Assembly (NCBI GenBank): GCA_963773685.1
Contig: CAVZBY010000011.1
Location: 1-64,000 of the forward strand
Source of the DNA: JALHVH01 sp963773685
GTDB lineage: Bacteria; Acidobacteriota; Aminicenantia; Aminicenantales; Saccharicenantaceae
DNA length: 64,000 nt
Direction: 5' to 3'
Shown here: piece after piece, positions 55,226-64,000 of the stretch
Layout of the letters: each line of letters starts with the position of its first letter
How positions within the stretch are numbered: position 1 is the stretch's first letter
Position numbers and translations under genes: made by a program
The notes under the pieces: model-generated
Seen by the model: only the letters and a program-made list of their open reading frames with translations
Database searches by the model: none
What the model was told of the DNA's origin: nothing

Positions 55226-56506
55226 CTATTTGAGCCGGCGGATCCTGGGCACGAAGAACCAGACAAAAATGGCATAGCCGAGGGTGATGGAGGAGCCGAT
55301 GAAGACCGCCGCCGGCTCGCTGATATGTTCGGCGACCGCGCCGACCCAAAGGGCGCCGAGGGGCATGATCCCGAAAAAGACCATGCTGTATATGCCCATG
55401 ACGCGGCCTCGGAGCCCCTCGGGTACGTGGGTCTGGACGAGGGAATTGCAGAGGTTGAAGATGAAGATCTGGGCGACGCCGACGCCCAAGAGCGTCACCA
55501 GGGACAGGGGAAGCCAGTGGATGAGCGAGAAGACGAGGAGCAGGCCGGGAAAGGCGAAGGTCCCCAAGGTCAGGAGCCGCCCCTTGAATTCGAACCGGCC
55601 GAGGGAAGCGATGAGCAGGGCCCCGATGAGGGCTCCGGCTCCCCGCGCCGATTGGAGGAGGCCGTTCGTCGTGGCGTCCCCGCCCAGGACATGAACGGCC
55701 CAGGCCGGGACGAGGGTCGCGAAGGCGAGTCCGAACCCGCTGACGACCCCGATCGTCGCGATGAGGGCGCGGATCGTCTCGTGCCGGAGCACGAAACGGA
55801 TGCCTTCGCGGAGGTCCTTCGCCACGGACGCGATATGGTCCCTGGCCACGAACGGCTTGAGACGCATCGCCGCCAGGGCGGCGATCACCGCGATGAAGGA
55901 GATGCCGTTGATCACGAAGCACCAGGCGGGCCCGAACAGGGCGTAGGTCACGCCGGCGACGGCCGGGCCGACCGCCGTCGCCGTGTTGAACATGGCGCCG
56001 TTCAGGGCGATGGCGTTGGTCAGGTCCGCGTGCTCGACCATCTCCAGGACGAAAGCCTGGCGGGCCGGTGCGTCGAACGCGTTGGCGATGCCCATCCCGA
56101 AGGACAGGAGGAGGATGTGCCACGGTTGGACGACATGAAGGAAGGCCAGCGCGGCCAGGACGAAGGCCAGGACCATCATGCAGGCCTGGGTGACGAGGAG
56201 CAGCCGTCGGCGCGGGACGCGGTCCGCCACGACGCCGGCGTAGAGCATGAAGATCCAGGTCGGGACGCCGTTGGCGAAGCCGAGGAGGCCGAGGTAGATC
56301 GGGGACTTCGTCAGCTCGTAAAGGAGGAATCCCTGGGCGGTGATCTGCATCCAGGAGCCGAACAGGGAGGTCATCTGCCCCCAGAACCAGAGCTTGAAGT
56401 TCCGGTAGCGGAGGGCCGCGAACGCCTGCTTCCAGCTCATCCGGCGGCCCAGGCCGATCAGCCTTTCGGCCAGGGAAAGGATCGGCTTGGCGGAGGGAAC
56501 TTCCAT
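55226..56506 (-). CDS. MFS transporter (Enterobactin exporter EntS-like)
   Basis: 426 residues, 12 predicted TM helices in the MFS_3 arrangement. Signature features are FKLWFWGQMTSLFGSWMQIT, YAGVVADRVPRRRLLLVTQA (the MFS A-like motif in loop 2-3), GMGIANAFDAPARQAFVLEM and VPEGLRGRVMGIYSMVF. It acts as a proton-driven exporter, usually of siderophores, macrolides or metabolites. It begins 38 bp after nrfH on the same strand and may share its transcript. The substrate is unknown. Confidence 0.9.
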   Translation of the reverse strand: MEVPSAKPILSLAERLIGLGRRMSWKQAFAALRYRNFKLWFWGQMTSLFGSWMQITAQGFLLYELTKSPIYLGLLGFANGVPTWIFMLYAGVVADRVPRRRLLLVTQACMMVLAFVLAALAFLHVVQPWHILLLSFGMGIANAFDAPARQAFVLEMVEHADLTNAIALNGAMFNTATAVGPAVAGVTYALFGPAWCFVINGISFIAVIAALAAMRLKPFVARDHIASVAKDLREGIRFVLRHETIRALIATIGVVSGFGLAFATLVPAWAVHVLGGDATTNGLLQSARGAGALIGALLIASLGRFEFKGRLLTLGTFAFPGLLLVFSLIHWLPLSLVTLLGVGVAQIFIFNLCNSLVQTHVPEGLRGRVMGIYSMVFFGIMPLGALWVGAVAEHISEPAAVFIGSSITLGYAIFVWFFVPRIRRLK

Positions 56507-56544
56507 CTTTCTCGTCTTTCGGGGCCGGGCGCCCGCCGCCCGGG

Positions 56545-56979
56545 CTATAGCGCGTGTCCCGTGCCGCGGTGGCACGAGGAGCACCGGTATTCTTCCCGGT
56601 CCCGGTCCCCCAGGATCGGTTCCACGGCCGCGGCGTGACAGCGCACGCAGTTCTCCTGGAGGTTGCGAAGGTCGCCGGGCGTGATCCGGAGCCGCTGGAC
56701 ATTCTCGAAAGTGAAGGCCCAGGAGTGCCGGAACCCGTTCTCCCCCTTGGCCAGGTATTTTCGCACGAGCCCGTGCGGGATGTGGCAATCGTTGCAGGGG
56801 ACCGAGCGATGACTGGAGACGCGCCAGCTTTCATAGTTGTCGTTCATGATATGGCAATTGACGCAGGCTTCGGGCCTGTTGGAAAAGTAGGAGAGCCCCC
56901 GGGCGTACCAGAACGTATAGGCGCCCGCCCCGGCGGCGATCCCGAGGCCCAAGGCGATCGCGGCGAGGGGGGCTTTCAG
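56545..56979 (-). CDS. nrfH: Cytochrome c nitrite reductase small subunit NrfH
   Basis: About 144 residues. An N-terminal TM helix (PLAAIALGLGIAAGAGAYTF) anchors a NapC/NirT-type tetraheme domain with CVNCH, CNDCH, CVRCH and CSSCH. It passes electrons from menaquinol to NrfA. The best start is an unusual CTG at 56979 that overlaps the nrfA stop (CTGA) and has GGAGAG ahead. The TTG at 56952 would cut into the TM helix. A misread ATG is also possible. Confidence 0.9.
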   Translation of the reverse strand: MKAPLAAIALGLGIAAGAGAYTFWYARGLSYFSNRPEACVNCHIMNDNYESWRVSSHRSVPCNDCHIPHGLVRKYLAKGENGFRHSWAFTFENVQRLRITPGDLRNLQENCVRCHAAAVEPILGDRDREEYRCSSCHRGTGHAL

Positions 56980-58304
56980 GGTTTCTCTCCTTCAAGCCCC
57001 TTGCCGGCCCCAGCGAGGGCGCGGATGGCCGAGATCTGGCATTGCCGGGCGAAGTCGATCGAATCGCCCAGAACCCGGACGGCCTCCTGGGGGCTGTGGA
57101 ACCCCATGCTGTTCTCGGCGCTCAGGAAATCCCAGCGGATGAAGGCCCGGCGGTGAAGGGCCCGGGCTTCGGCAAGGCCCGGCTCGGGGACTCCGGCGGC
57201 CATCGCCGCCATGACGGCGTCCTGGGCGCCGATGAGGGCCTTCTCGGCCCGGGTCAGGAGCTCGAAGGTCCGGTCCTGAATCTCGAGGACCCTGGCCCGC
57301 AGCTCCGATTCGGGCAGACGGTGACAGCCGCCGCAGGAGGTGACCGGGTTCTCGAGCGGCGTCCTTATCCAGTGATCGGTGACCTTGACGGCGCCTTCTC
57401 TCTTATAGGGCATATGGCAATCGGCGCAGGAGACTCCCGACCGGGCGTGGATCCCGCTCGACCAGAGCTCGAACTCCGAATGCTGCATCTTGACGAGGGG
57501 GGCCTTGGTCTCGGCGTGCTCCCAATCCTTGAACCCGATCTCGTCGTAATAGCTCTCGATATCCTCGATGCGCAGACCGCGGGCCCAGGGGAAGGTCAGG
57601 TACTTGCCGGGGCCCTTGAAATAATACTCGACGTGGCATTGGGCGCAGACATATGTCCGCATTTCCTGGTGGCTCGCATCGGCTACGGGGATGCCGCGCG
57701 CGGCCATGGCCTCGTCGAAGGCGGGCCGGGTGACCCTCAAGCCCTGGCTGTGCGCGTCGTGACAATCGGCGCAGGAGATGGAGAATTTGATGCCGTGGGC
57801 GGAGAGGAGCTCATTGAACGGCGTCGCATAGAATCTTTCCGGCCCGAGGGCCTTTATGAGACCCGGGACCTGGCTGCTCTTGCACGTCATGCAGGTTCCC
57901 GGCTTCGCGTCGCCCAGGCGCTTGGTCGCCGTCACGTCCTCGACGGCCCGAAGGTGCCCGCGCTCCTCCCGGTACTCCACGGAGAAGGGGTAGCCGGCGA
58001 ACAGCCGCTTGAGGTCGGGATAGCGGTCGAGCCTGGAGAAGGCTTCCGAGCCTCCGTATCTCCCGTACGTGCTGTACTTCGTGAGTTCGGAGGTGTTCAT
58101 CGTCCTCTTGTAGGCGTCGTACTCGGCCGGGAAGTTCCGTCCCCACACGGCGGGGTCGGGCTCGTCGTCCGCGATCTCCGCGACCTTGACGTAGGTCGTG
58201 CGCGATTCCTGCTTGTGCTCGAAGATCGAGACGAGAAGGGCCAGTATGGAGAAGACGACGGCCGCCGCGCCGATACCGAGGAATAGGTAACCGCGTTTGG
58301 ACAT
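56976..58304 (-). CDS. nrfA: Cytochrome c nitrite reductase catalytic subunit NrfA
   Basis: 442 residues. It has an N-terminal hydrophobic segment (YLFLGIGAAAVVFSILALLV), the active-site heme motif CMTCK with Lys as axial ligand, then four CxxCH motifs (CADCH, CAQCH, CADCH, CGGCH). Catalytic context is HARSGVSCADCHMPYKREG and KVTDHWIRTPLENP. It reduces nitrite to ammonium with six electrons in the periplasm or on its face. The ATG at 58304 has GAAGGAGG upstream and an A/T-rich -10 region (TATATATATT). It is operonic with nrfH. Confidence 0.95.
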   Translation of the reverse strand: MSKRGYLFLGIGAAAVVFSILALLVSIFEHKQESRTTYVKVAEIADDEPDPAVWGRNFPAEYDAYKRTMNTSELTKYSTYGRYGGSEAFSRLDRYPDLKRLFAGYPFSVEYREERGHLRAVEDVTATKRLGDAKPGTCMTCKSSQVPGLIKALGPERFYATPFNELLSAHGIKFSISCADCHDAHSQGLRVTRPAFDEAMAARGIPVADASHQEMRTYVCAQCHVEYYFKGPGKYLTFPWARGLRIEDIESYYDEIGFKDWEHAETKAPLVKMQHSEFELWSSGIHARSGVSCADCHMPYKREGAVKVTDHWIRTPLENPVTSCGGCHRLPESELRARVLEIQDRTFELLTRAEKALIGAQDAVMAAMAAGVPEPGLAEARALHRRAFIRWDFLSAENSMGFHSPQEAVRVLGDSIDFARQCQISAIRALAGAGKGLEGEKP

Positions 58305-58396
58305 TTCGCCTCCTTCTCTGCCGGTCCCAATATATATAAAAAAGGGGTCGAATTCCAGAGGTCCCGAGGGGCTGGAAGCGGCCTTCCCCGAGCCTC

Positions 58397-58756
58397 CTAG
58401 AGGATCTCCTCGTCCTCCGGGCGCCAGGCGGGATCGACGATGCACAGGAAGGCGAGGTCAGACCGGCCGGGGTTCTCGATGAACTGGAGGGAGCCGGGGG
58501 GGATATATACGGCCTGCCCGGGGCGCACCCTTTCGACCGCGTCGTCGACGTGCATGACGCCGCGGCCCGACAGAATGTAATAGACCTCGGACGTCGCCAT
58601 CCTATGGGGGAGGGTCTTCTTTCCGGCCCTCACGACGGCATGGGCCAGGCTGTAACGGAGGGCCAGCGGGGATCTGTCCGGGTGAAGGAGCTCGCGCAGG
58701 ATGGCTCGATCTCCGGAGAGGAAGCGGCGGCTTTTCGCCAGGTCCTTGATCAGCAT
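58397..58756 (-). CDS. Single-domain cupin
   Basis: 119 residues. A conserved cupin barrel with motif 1 LPHRMATSEVYYILSGRGVM (metal His/Glu) and motif 2 PGQAVYIPPGSLQFIENPG. It is a small metal-binding enzyme or sensor of unspecified substrate. The ATG lies 12 nt after the 3' end of tRNA-Pro on the same strand with no Shine-Dalgarno, so it is probably expressed from the tRNA transcript. Confidence 0.85.
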   Translation of the reverse strand: MLIKDLAKSRRFLSGDRAILRELLHPDRSPLALRYSLAHAVVRAGKKTLPHRMATSEVYYILSGRGVMHVDDAVERVRPGQAVYIPPGSLQFIENPGRSDLAFLCIVDPAWRPEDEEIL

Positions 58757-58768
58757 GGGATATTCGAA

Positions 58769-58843
<75 letters not shown>

Positions 58844-58854
58844 TGAAAGGGGGT

Positions 58855-58883
58855 ATTATAAACGAGTCCGGAGCGGCTGTCCA
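58855..58883 (-). promoter_or_regulatory. tRNA-Pro promoter
   Basis: Minus strand: -35 TGGACA (58878-58883), a 17-bp spacer and -10 TATAAT (58855-58860), about 12 bp before the tRNA 5' end. Confidence 0.85.
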
Positions 58884-58968
58884 GCGGAACCTCTCCGGGC
58901 GCCTTCTTTCCTTCCGGACCGGCCTGGGATATCATAGGGGACCGGCAATCAAGAATCCTGGAGGATAC

Positions 58969-61116
58969 ATGAGATTCGGAAGGATAGGGACCATCGGCAT
59001 CATCCTGGGGCTGGCGCTCTCCGCCGGCATCTTCGCGGACGAAGGGATGTGGATGCCGCATCAGATGAAGGACCTCGACCTCGAGGCCAAGGGGCTCCAA
59101 ATGGACCCGGCCGTTCTTTACAGGACGGACGGCACCGGGTTGATGAGCGCCGTCGTCAATCTGGGCGGCGGGACGGGAGGCTTCGTCAGCGGCGACGGGC
59201 TCATCCTGACCAACCATCACGTCGCGTTCGGCGCCATCCAGAGGGCCTCCAGCAAGGAGAAGGATTATATCACGAACGGCTTTACGGCGATGACGCGCGG
59301 CGAGGAGATCCCCGCCCAGGGATATACGGCCGACGTCCTGCTCGGCTACGAGGACGTTACGGCGAGGGTGCTGGGCAAGCTCAAGCCCGGCCTCACGCCG
59401 CGCCAGAGGTACGACGCCCTGGAGAAGACCACCAAAGAGATCGTCGCCGGGGCGGAAAAGGGGGGAAAGGACCTCCGCTGTTCGGTGGCCGTGATGTACA
59501 GCGGGAACCGGTACTATCTCTTCACCTACAAGCGGATCCGGGACGTGCGGCTGGTCCTGGCCCCGCCCCAGTCCCTCGGGAACTTCGGGGGCGAGATCGA
59601 CAACTGGATGTGGCCGCGCCACACGTGCGACTTCTCGTTCCTCCGGGCCTACGTCGCGAAGGATGGCTCCGGCGCCGCCTTCGGTCCCGAGAACGTCCCG
59701 TACCGGCCGCGCTCGGTCCTCAAGATCTCGCTCGACGGGTTCAAGCCGGGCGACTTCACGTTCGTCATGGGGTATCCCGGGCGGACGTCGCGAAGCGCGA
59801 CCCTGGCCGAGATCAGGTCCGAGATGACGTCCATGACAAAGCGCATCAAGGAGATGCAGGATATCCTCGCGTTCTTCGAGAACGCCGGAAAGGCCGATAA
59901 AGAGATCGAGATCCGCTACGCGAGCCGCGTCAAGGGGACCTATAACGGCTTGAAAAACTACCAGGGCAAGCTCGACGGGATGCGGACGATCGATCTCGTC
60001 GGGAAAAAGGCCGCTCAGGAGAAGGAATTTCGGACCTGGGTCGGCGCGGACGAAGGGCGTAGGAATAAATATGGCAGGGTCCTGGAAGACATCGCCGCCT
60101 TCGTGGCCCGGGACGACGCGTTTGCGGCGAAGAACGAGGCCCTGGGCGGGGCCGCCTCCGGGTCGACGCTCCTGACTCAGGCGACCACGATCGTCCGGGC
60201 CGTCGCCGAGCTCCAAAAGCCGGACAAGGACAGAGAGCCCCAATTCCAGGACAGGAACATGCCCTATGTCCGGCAGGGAATCCAGCTGGCCGAGCGCGGG
60301 TACGAGCTCGCGACCGACCGGGCTTTCCTGAAGCACAATCTCAGGAAGATGCTGACCCTCCCGGAGGGCCAAGTGCCCGTGGCCCTGAGGGGCGTCGTCA
60401 AGCCGGGAAACGAGGCCGGGATCGAAGCCTTCGTGGACGGGCTCTATGCGAACACGGCCCTGGCCGCCCCCGAAAAGCGGCTGGAGATGCTGGCCCTCAA
60501 GCCCGCCGGTCTGACGGCGCTCGGAGACCCGCTCATCGGGCTGGCCGCGGAGCTGGAGAAAGAAATGAAGCTCGTCCGGGAGGAAGGCAAGGGCGTCGGC
60601 CAGGAACGCCTCGACCTTCGGAAGGTCTATGAAGAGGCGCTTCTCGAAAGAGCGCAGGGCCGGTTCGCGCCCGACGCCAACGGGACGATCCGCTTCACCT
60701 ACGGCCCCGTCGAGGGATATTCCCCGAAAGATGCCGTCTATTACGAACCCCAGACGACCCTCTCCGGAGTCATCGAGAAGGAGACCGGTGCGGACCCCTT
60801 CATCGTGCCGGACAAGATCAAGAAGCTGCGGGCCGAAAAGGATTTCGGCCCCTACCGGGACGCCCGCCTGAACGACGTCCCCGCCTGCTTCCTGAACACG
60901 ACCAACGTCACGGGCGGGAATTCCGGCTCGCCGACCTTCAACGCGAGAGGCGAGCAGGTCGGCATCATCTTCGACATGACCTACGAAAGCGTCATCGGCG
61001 ACTATTTCATCATCCCGGAGCTCCAGCGCTCGATCAGCGTGGACGTCCGGTGGGTCCTTTTCGTGACGGACAAGTTCGCCGGGGCCTCGTCGATCATGCG
61101 CGAGCTCGGATTCTGA
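58969..61116 (+). CDS. S46 dipeptidyl-peptidase (DPP7/DPP11 type)
   Basis: 715 residues. Signal peptide (IGIILGLALSAGIFADEG), then a chymotrypsin-fold S46 peptidase. The catalytic His is in GDGLILTNHHVAFGAIQ, the Asp region in NWMWPRHTCDFSFLRAYV, and the nucleophile Ser in TGGNSGSPTFNARGEQVGI near residue 650. The helical lid lies in between. The residue before the Ser region, GIIFDMTYESVIGDY, resembles the S1-defining segment. It removes dipeptides from peptide N-termini in the periplasm. GGAGG precedes the ATG; a hairpin follows the stop. Confidence 0.94.
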   Translation: MRFGRIGTIGIILGLALSAGIFADEGMWMPHQMKDLDLEAKGLQMDPAVLYRTDGTGLMSAVVNLGGGTGGFVSGDGLILTNHHVAFGAIQRASSKEKDYITNGFTAMTRGEEIPAQGYTADVLLGYEDVTARVLGKLKPGLTPRQRYDALEKTTKEIVAGAEKGGKDLRCSVAVMYSGNRYYLFTYKRIRDVRLVLAPPQSLGNFGGEIDNWMWPRHTCDFSFLRAYVAKDGSGAAFGPENVPYRPRSVLKISLDGFKPGDFTFVMGYPGRTSRSATLAEIRSEMTSMTKRIKEMQDILAFFENAGKADKEIEIRYASRVKGTYNGLKNYQGKLDGMRTIDLVGKKAAQEKEFRTWVGADEGRRNKYGRVLEDIAAFVARDDAFAAKNEALGGAASGSTLLTQATTIVRAVAELQKPDKDREPQFQDRNMPYVRQGIQLAERGYELATDRAFLKHNLRKMLTLPEGQVPVALRGVVKPGNEAGIEAFVDGLYANTALAAPEKRLEMLALKPAGLTALGDPLIGLAAELEKEMKLVREEGKGVGQERLDLRKVYEEALLERAQGRFAPDANGTIRFTYGPVEGYSPKDAVYYEPQTTLSGVIEKETGADPFIVPDKIKKLRAEKDFGPYRDARLNDVPACFLNTTNVTGGNSGSPTFNARGEQVGIIFDMTYESVIGDYFIIPELQRSISVDVRWVLFVTDKFAGASSIMRELGF

Positions 61117-61124
61117 GGGCCGGT

Positions 61125-61149
61125 CCTCATCCTCCCCAGGAGGATGAGG
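61125..61149 (+). terminator. Hairpin after the S46 gene
   Basis: A perfect 11-bp stem CCTCATCCTCC / GGAGGATGAGG with loop CCA lies 8 bp after the stop. There is no T-run, so it is a possible 3' end stabiliser and not a classical terminator. Confidence 0.55.
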
Positions 61150-61171
61150 GCGAGGGCGATCGGGCATTTGG

Positions 61172-61202
61172 TATAATGGATGACCCGCGGCCCGGGCCGC
61201 GG
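61172..61202 (+). promoter_or_regulatory. -10 box and 18-bp palindrome in the ABC-F leader
   Basis: A -10 TATAAT (61172-61177) with a poor -35 is followed by the perfect palindrome CCGCGGCCCGGGCCGCGG (61185-61202), which would form a very stable structure near the 5' end of the mRNA, about 30 nt before the ATG at 61234. Confidence 0.55.
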
Positions 61203-61233
61203 ACCCGTGAGTGAGAACGGAAGAGCTATTCCC

Positions 61234-63133
61234 ATGATCGTCGTCGACAATCTGTCCAAGAGCTACGCCAAGCAGACCCTGTTCGAGAGCATCTCCTTCA
61301 AGGTCAACAGGAAGGAACGGGTCGGGGTCGTCGGCCGCAACGGCCACGGGAAGACGACGCTCTTCCGGCTCATCACCGGGGAGGAGGAGGCCGATTCGGG
61401 CACCATCACCATGCCCCGGAACTACCGGATCGGCTACGTCGCCCAGAGGCTGGACTTCCGGGCCGACACGGTCCGCGGCGAAGCCTCCCGGGGGCTGGGC
61501 GCCGAGGCTTCCGGCGAGATGTGGCGCGTGGAAAAGGTCCTTGCCGGGCTGGGCTTCGATCCGAAGGCCCTCGACCGTCCGCCCGCCGAGCTCTCCGGCG
61601 GGTATCAGGTCCGGCTCAACCTGGCCCGGGTCCTCCTTTCCGACAACCAGATGCTCCTCCTCGACGAGCCCAACAACTATCTCGACATCACCTCGATCCG
61701 CTGGCTCGAGGGCTTCCTCGTCGACTGGCCGGGCGAGCTCATGCTCATCACGCACGACCGAAGCTTCATGGACAAGGTCGTGACGCACGTCCTGGGCATC
61801 CACCGGCAGAAGGCGAGGAAGGTTCGCCGGGGACACGGCCAAGTACTACTCGCAGATCGCCATGGAGGAGGAGGTCTACGAGAAGACGCGCCAGAACGAC
61901 GAGCGGAAGCAGAAGGAGATGGACCTGTTCATCTCCCGGTTCCGGGCCAAGGCCCGGCTCGCCGGCATGGTCCAGTCCCGGATCAAGAGCCTGGAGAAGA
62001 TGGAGAAGAAGGACAAGCTCGTGGCCATCAAGGACCTCGAGTTCACATTCATCGAAAAGCGGTTCCACCACAAATACGCGATGACCCTGGACGGCGTGAC
62101 GTTCGGCTACGAGCCGGGAAAGCCCGTCGTCCGGAACCTGAACATCAGCATCGGCGCCCACGACCGCGTCTTCGTCATCGGGCGGAACGGGAAGGGGAAG
62201 ACGACCCTCCTCAAGCTCATGGCGGGGGTTCTCGAGCCGGAGGCGGGGGAGGTCGTGAGCCCCCAATCCGTGGCCGTGGGCTACTACGAGCAGACCAACG
62301 TCTCGAGCCTCGTCGACGCGAACACGGTCCTCGACGAGATCGCCTGCGCCAACGTCGCCCAGGACCCGAAGCTCCCGCGGCTCATCGCCGGGGCCATGAT
62401 GTTCGAGGGCGACGACGCCCTGAAGCCCATCCGCGTCCTCTCGGGCGGGGAGAAGAGCCGGGTGATGCTGGGCAAGCTCATCGCCACTCCGGTCAACCTG
62501 CTCCTTCTCGACGAGCCGACCAATCACCTCGACCTCGAATCGAGCGACGCCCTGCTCGAGGCCCTCGACGACTTCGACGGGGCCGTGGTCATGGTCACCC
62601 ACAATGAGATGTTCCTCCACGCCCTGGCCGACCGGCTGGTCGTCTTCCAGGACGGGGGGATCACGGTTTACGAGGGCGGATACCAGCGGTTCCTCGAAAA
62701 GGTCGGATGGAACGAGGAGGAGGCGGGGCCCGTAAAGGCGTCCGCCGAGCCCGAGGTCCCGGCCGACCGGAAGAATCCCAAGGGAATGAGGAAGCTCCGG
62801 TCCGGGATCATCGCCGAGCGCTCCCGGGTCCTGAAACCCCTAGAGCGTAGGATGGCCGAGGTCGAGGCCGAGATCGAGCGGAACGACGGCGAGCTGCGGA
62901 CGATGAACGAAGCCGTCATCGAAGCCTCACGGACGAAGAACGGGACCCGGGTCGTCGAGCTCTCCCGGTCCATGCACCGGACCAAGGCGTCCAATGACAG
63001 GCTCTTCAAGGAGCTCGAATGGCTGACCAAGGAACACGAAGAGAAGAACGCCGCGTTCGCGGACAGGCTCAAGGCCCTGGGGGAGGAAGGGGAGGCCGGA
63101 GAGGGCTCCGAGGGGCCTCCCGGGCGCGTTTGA
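61234..63133 (+). CDS. ABC-F family ATPase (one frameshift)
   Basis: About 632 residues after repair. Two ABC domains: Walker A GRNGHGKTTLF and GRNGKGKTTLL, signatures LSGGYQVRLN and LSGGEKSRVMLG, Walker B LLLDEPNNYLDI and LLLLDEPTNHLDL, joined by a charged linker (QNDERKQKEMDLFISRFRAK). A C-terminal coiled coil (MAEVEAEIERNDGELRTMNE) follows. It has no TM domains, so it acts on ribosomes as a translation factor (Uup/YbiT/EttA type). The extra G is at 61821-61822; after removal the text is RKFAGDTAKYYSQIAMEEE. A GC palindrome lies in its leader. Confidence 0.9.
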
Positions 63134-63158
63134 CTTGGCGGAACCCGTCTGGTATAAG
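63130..63158 (+). promoter_or_regulatory. pstS promoter
   Basis: -35 TTGACT (63130-63135), overlapping the ABC-F stop, a 17-bp spacer and -10 TATAAG (63153-63158). AAAAGGA lies before the ATG at 63182. I see no clear Pho box. Confidence 0.8.
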
Positions 63159-63181
63159 CTGAAAAGGATATCTGTACGCGC

Positions 63182-63991
63182 ATGATCCCTAAAGGCTGGA
63201 GGATATTGTCGGCCCTTGCCCTCGTCGCGGCGGCCGGATGTCTTCCGGCGTGCTCCCGAGGGACTTCGGGGACGGAGATCATCGTCGCCGGATCGACGAG
63301 CGTCCAACCCTTCGCCGACCGCTGGGCCGAGGCCTTCCTGAAGTCGCGTCCCGGCTGTTTCGTCAACGTTCAGGGCGGAGGCTCCAGCGCCGGGATCCAG
63401 GCCGCCGTATCGGGCGCCGCCGACATCGGCACGTCGTCGCGCGACCTCAAGCCCGACGAGAAGGCCCTGAACGAGATCGTCGTGGCCAGGGACGGGTTGG
63501 CCGTCATCGTCCACCCTTCGAACCCGGTCCGGGGACTCGGCCTGGAAGAGGTCAAGCTCATCTTCAAGGGCGAGATCCCGAGCTGGAAGTATCTCGGCGG
63601 GGACGACCGCCCGATCACCGTGGTGACCCGGGAGGAGGGCTCGGGGACCCGGGGCGCGTTCCAGGAGCTCGTCATGGGCAAGGTCCGGATCGCAAGGGGG
63701 GCCATCGTCGAGGATTCCAACGGGACCGTCCGGGAGATCGTGGCCGGTGACCCCCACGCGATCGGATACATCTCTCTTGGCCTCGTCAACGAGCGCGTCC
63801 GCGCCCTCCCGCTCGACGGCGTGGTCCCCGGGGAGGCGGCCATCCGCGACGGGAGCTACAAGCTCATCCGGCCCTTCCTCTTCGTGACCCGGGGGGCCCC
63901 GACCGGGATGTGCCGAGATTTCGTCGATTTCGTCCTGTCGCCGGAGGGCCAGGAGCTTGTCCGCAAGGAGGGCCTGTTGCCGGTCCGGTGA
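63182..63991 (+). CDS. pstS: Phosphate ABC transporter substrate-binding protein PstS-like
   Basis: 269 residues. A lipoprotein-type signal (ILSALALVAAAGCLPAC; Cys20 or Cys24), then the PBP-like phosphate-binding fold: IIVAGSTSVQPFADRWAEAF, VNVQGGGSSAGIQAAVSGAA, IGTSSRDLKPDEKALNEI, VTREEGSGTRGAFQELVMGK and GYISLGLVNERVRALPLDGV. It binds phosphate and delivers it to PstCAB, expected just beyond the window end. The gene is complete; the last 9 bases of the window are intergenic. Confidence 0.9.
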   Translation: MIPKGWRILSALALVAAAGCLPACSRGTSGTEIIVAGSTSVQPFADRWAEAFLKSRPGCFVNVQGGGSSAGIQAAVSGAADIGTSSRDLKPDEKALNEIVVARDGLAVIVHPSNPVRGLGLEEVKLIFKGEIPSWKYLGGDDRPITVVTREEGSGTRGAFQELVMGKVRIARGAIVEDSNGTVREIVAGDPHAIGYISLGLVNERVRALPLDGVVPGEAAIRDGSYKLIRPFLFVTRGAPTGMCRDFVDFVLSPEGQELVRKEGLLPVR

Positions 63992-64000
63992 CGGAGACGC

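Noticed and set aside
63130..63181. Pho box upstream of pstS
   Set aside because: The promoter is near consensus and I cannot see the repeated CTGTCAT-like half-sites.

Overview
The window is high-GC bacterial chromosome with dense genes on both strands and almost no mobile DNA. The gene content suggests a member of the Acidobacteriota/Aminicenantota group. The evidence is two Oar-type TonB receptors with carboxypeptidase-regulatory N-termini, two GWxTD-domain proteins, sulfatase-TPR fusions, S46 and S9 exopeptidases and NrfAH. This placement is inference from gene content; no rRNA is present.

Sequence quality matters here. The first ~34 bases look like an untrimmed Oxford Nanopore adapter. 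About fifteen frame breaks interrupt otherwise intact conserved genes, and fourteen of them are repaired by removing one extra base, usually in a short homopolymer. I annotate these genes as single coding regions and give the position of each break.

Layout. 1-8.6 kb: a truncated TonB receptor, a long intergenic region with a perfect inverted repeat, a TPR protein, a GWxTD protein and a complete TonB receptor. 8.6-18 kb: one apparent operon with three tandem sulfatase-fold/TPR proteins, a second GWxTD protein, a lipoprotein and a secreted kinase-like protein. 18-20.7 kb: two PilZ proteins divergent from a PAS-GGDEF-EAL protein. 20.7-28.5 kb: an S9 peptidase fused to a beta-lactamase-family domain, two membrane-anchored substrate-binding proteins leading into a PAS/HisKA_2 kinase, and a nitroreductase. 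28.6-34 kb: a lexA-dinB-dnaE2 mutagenesis cassette with REP-like repeats and an orphan hicB. 34-41.7 kb: lysA, DUF72, threonine dehydratase, thiD, an IclR regulator, acylphosphatase, a miniature acyl-CoA-dehydrogenase-like protein, a NIF3 protein and a flavodoxin. 41.8-46 kb: a very large sensor kinase preceded by an NTF2-like protein. 46-55 kb: an aspartoacylase-like protein, amidohydrolase, class V aminotransferase, DUF362 ferredoxin, YchF, class A beta-lactamase, hemerythrin and a DUF6448-like protein. 55-64 kb: MFS transporter, nrfHA, a tRNA-Pro/cupin unit, S46 peptidase, ABC-F ATPase and PstS.

The genes fit a proteolytic heterotroph that takes up large substrates through TonB receptors, degrades peptides in the periplasm and can use ammonifying nitrite reduction. 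Promoters close to the -35 TTGACA, 17-bp, -10 TATAAT consensus are readable before many genes. At least seven sit so close to the start codon that the transcripts would be leaderless. The most promising undescribed unit is the 8.6-18 kb operon.
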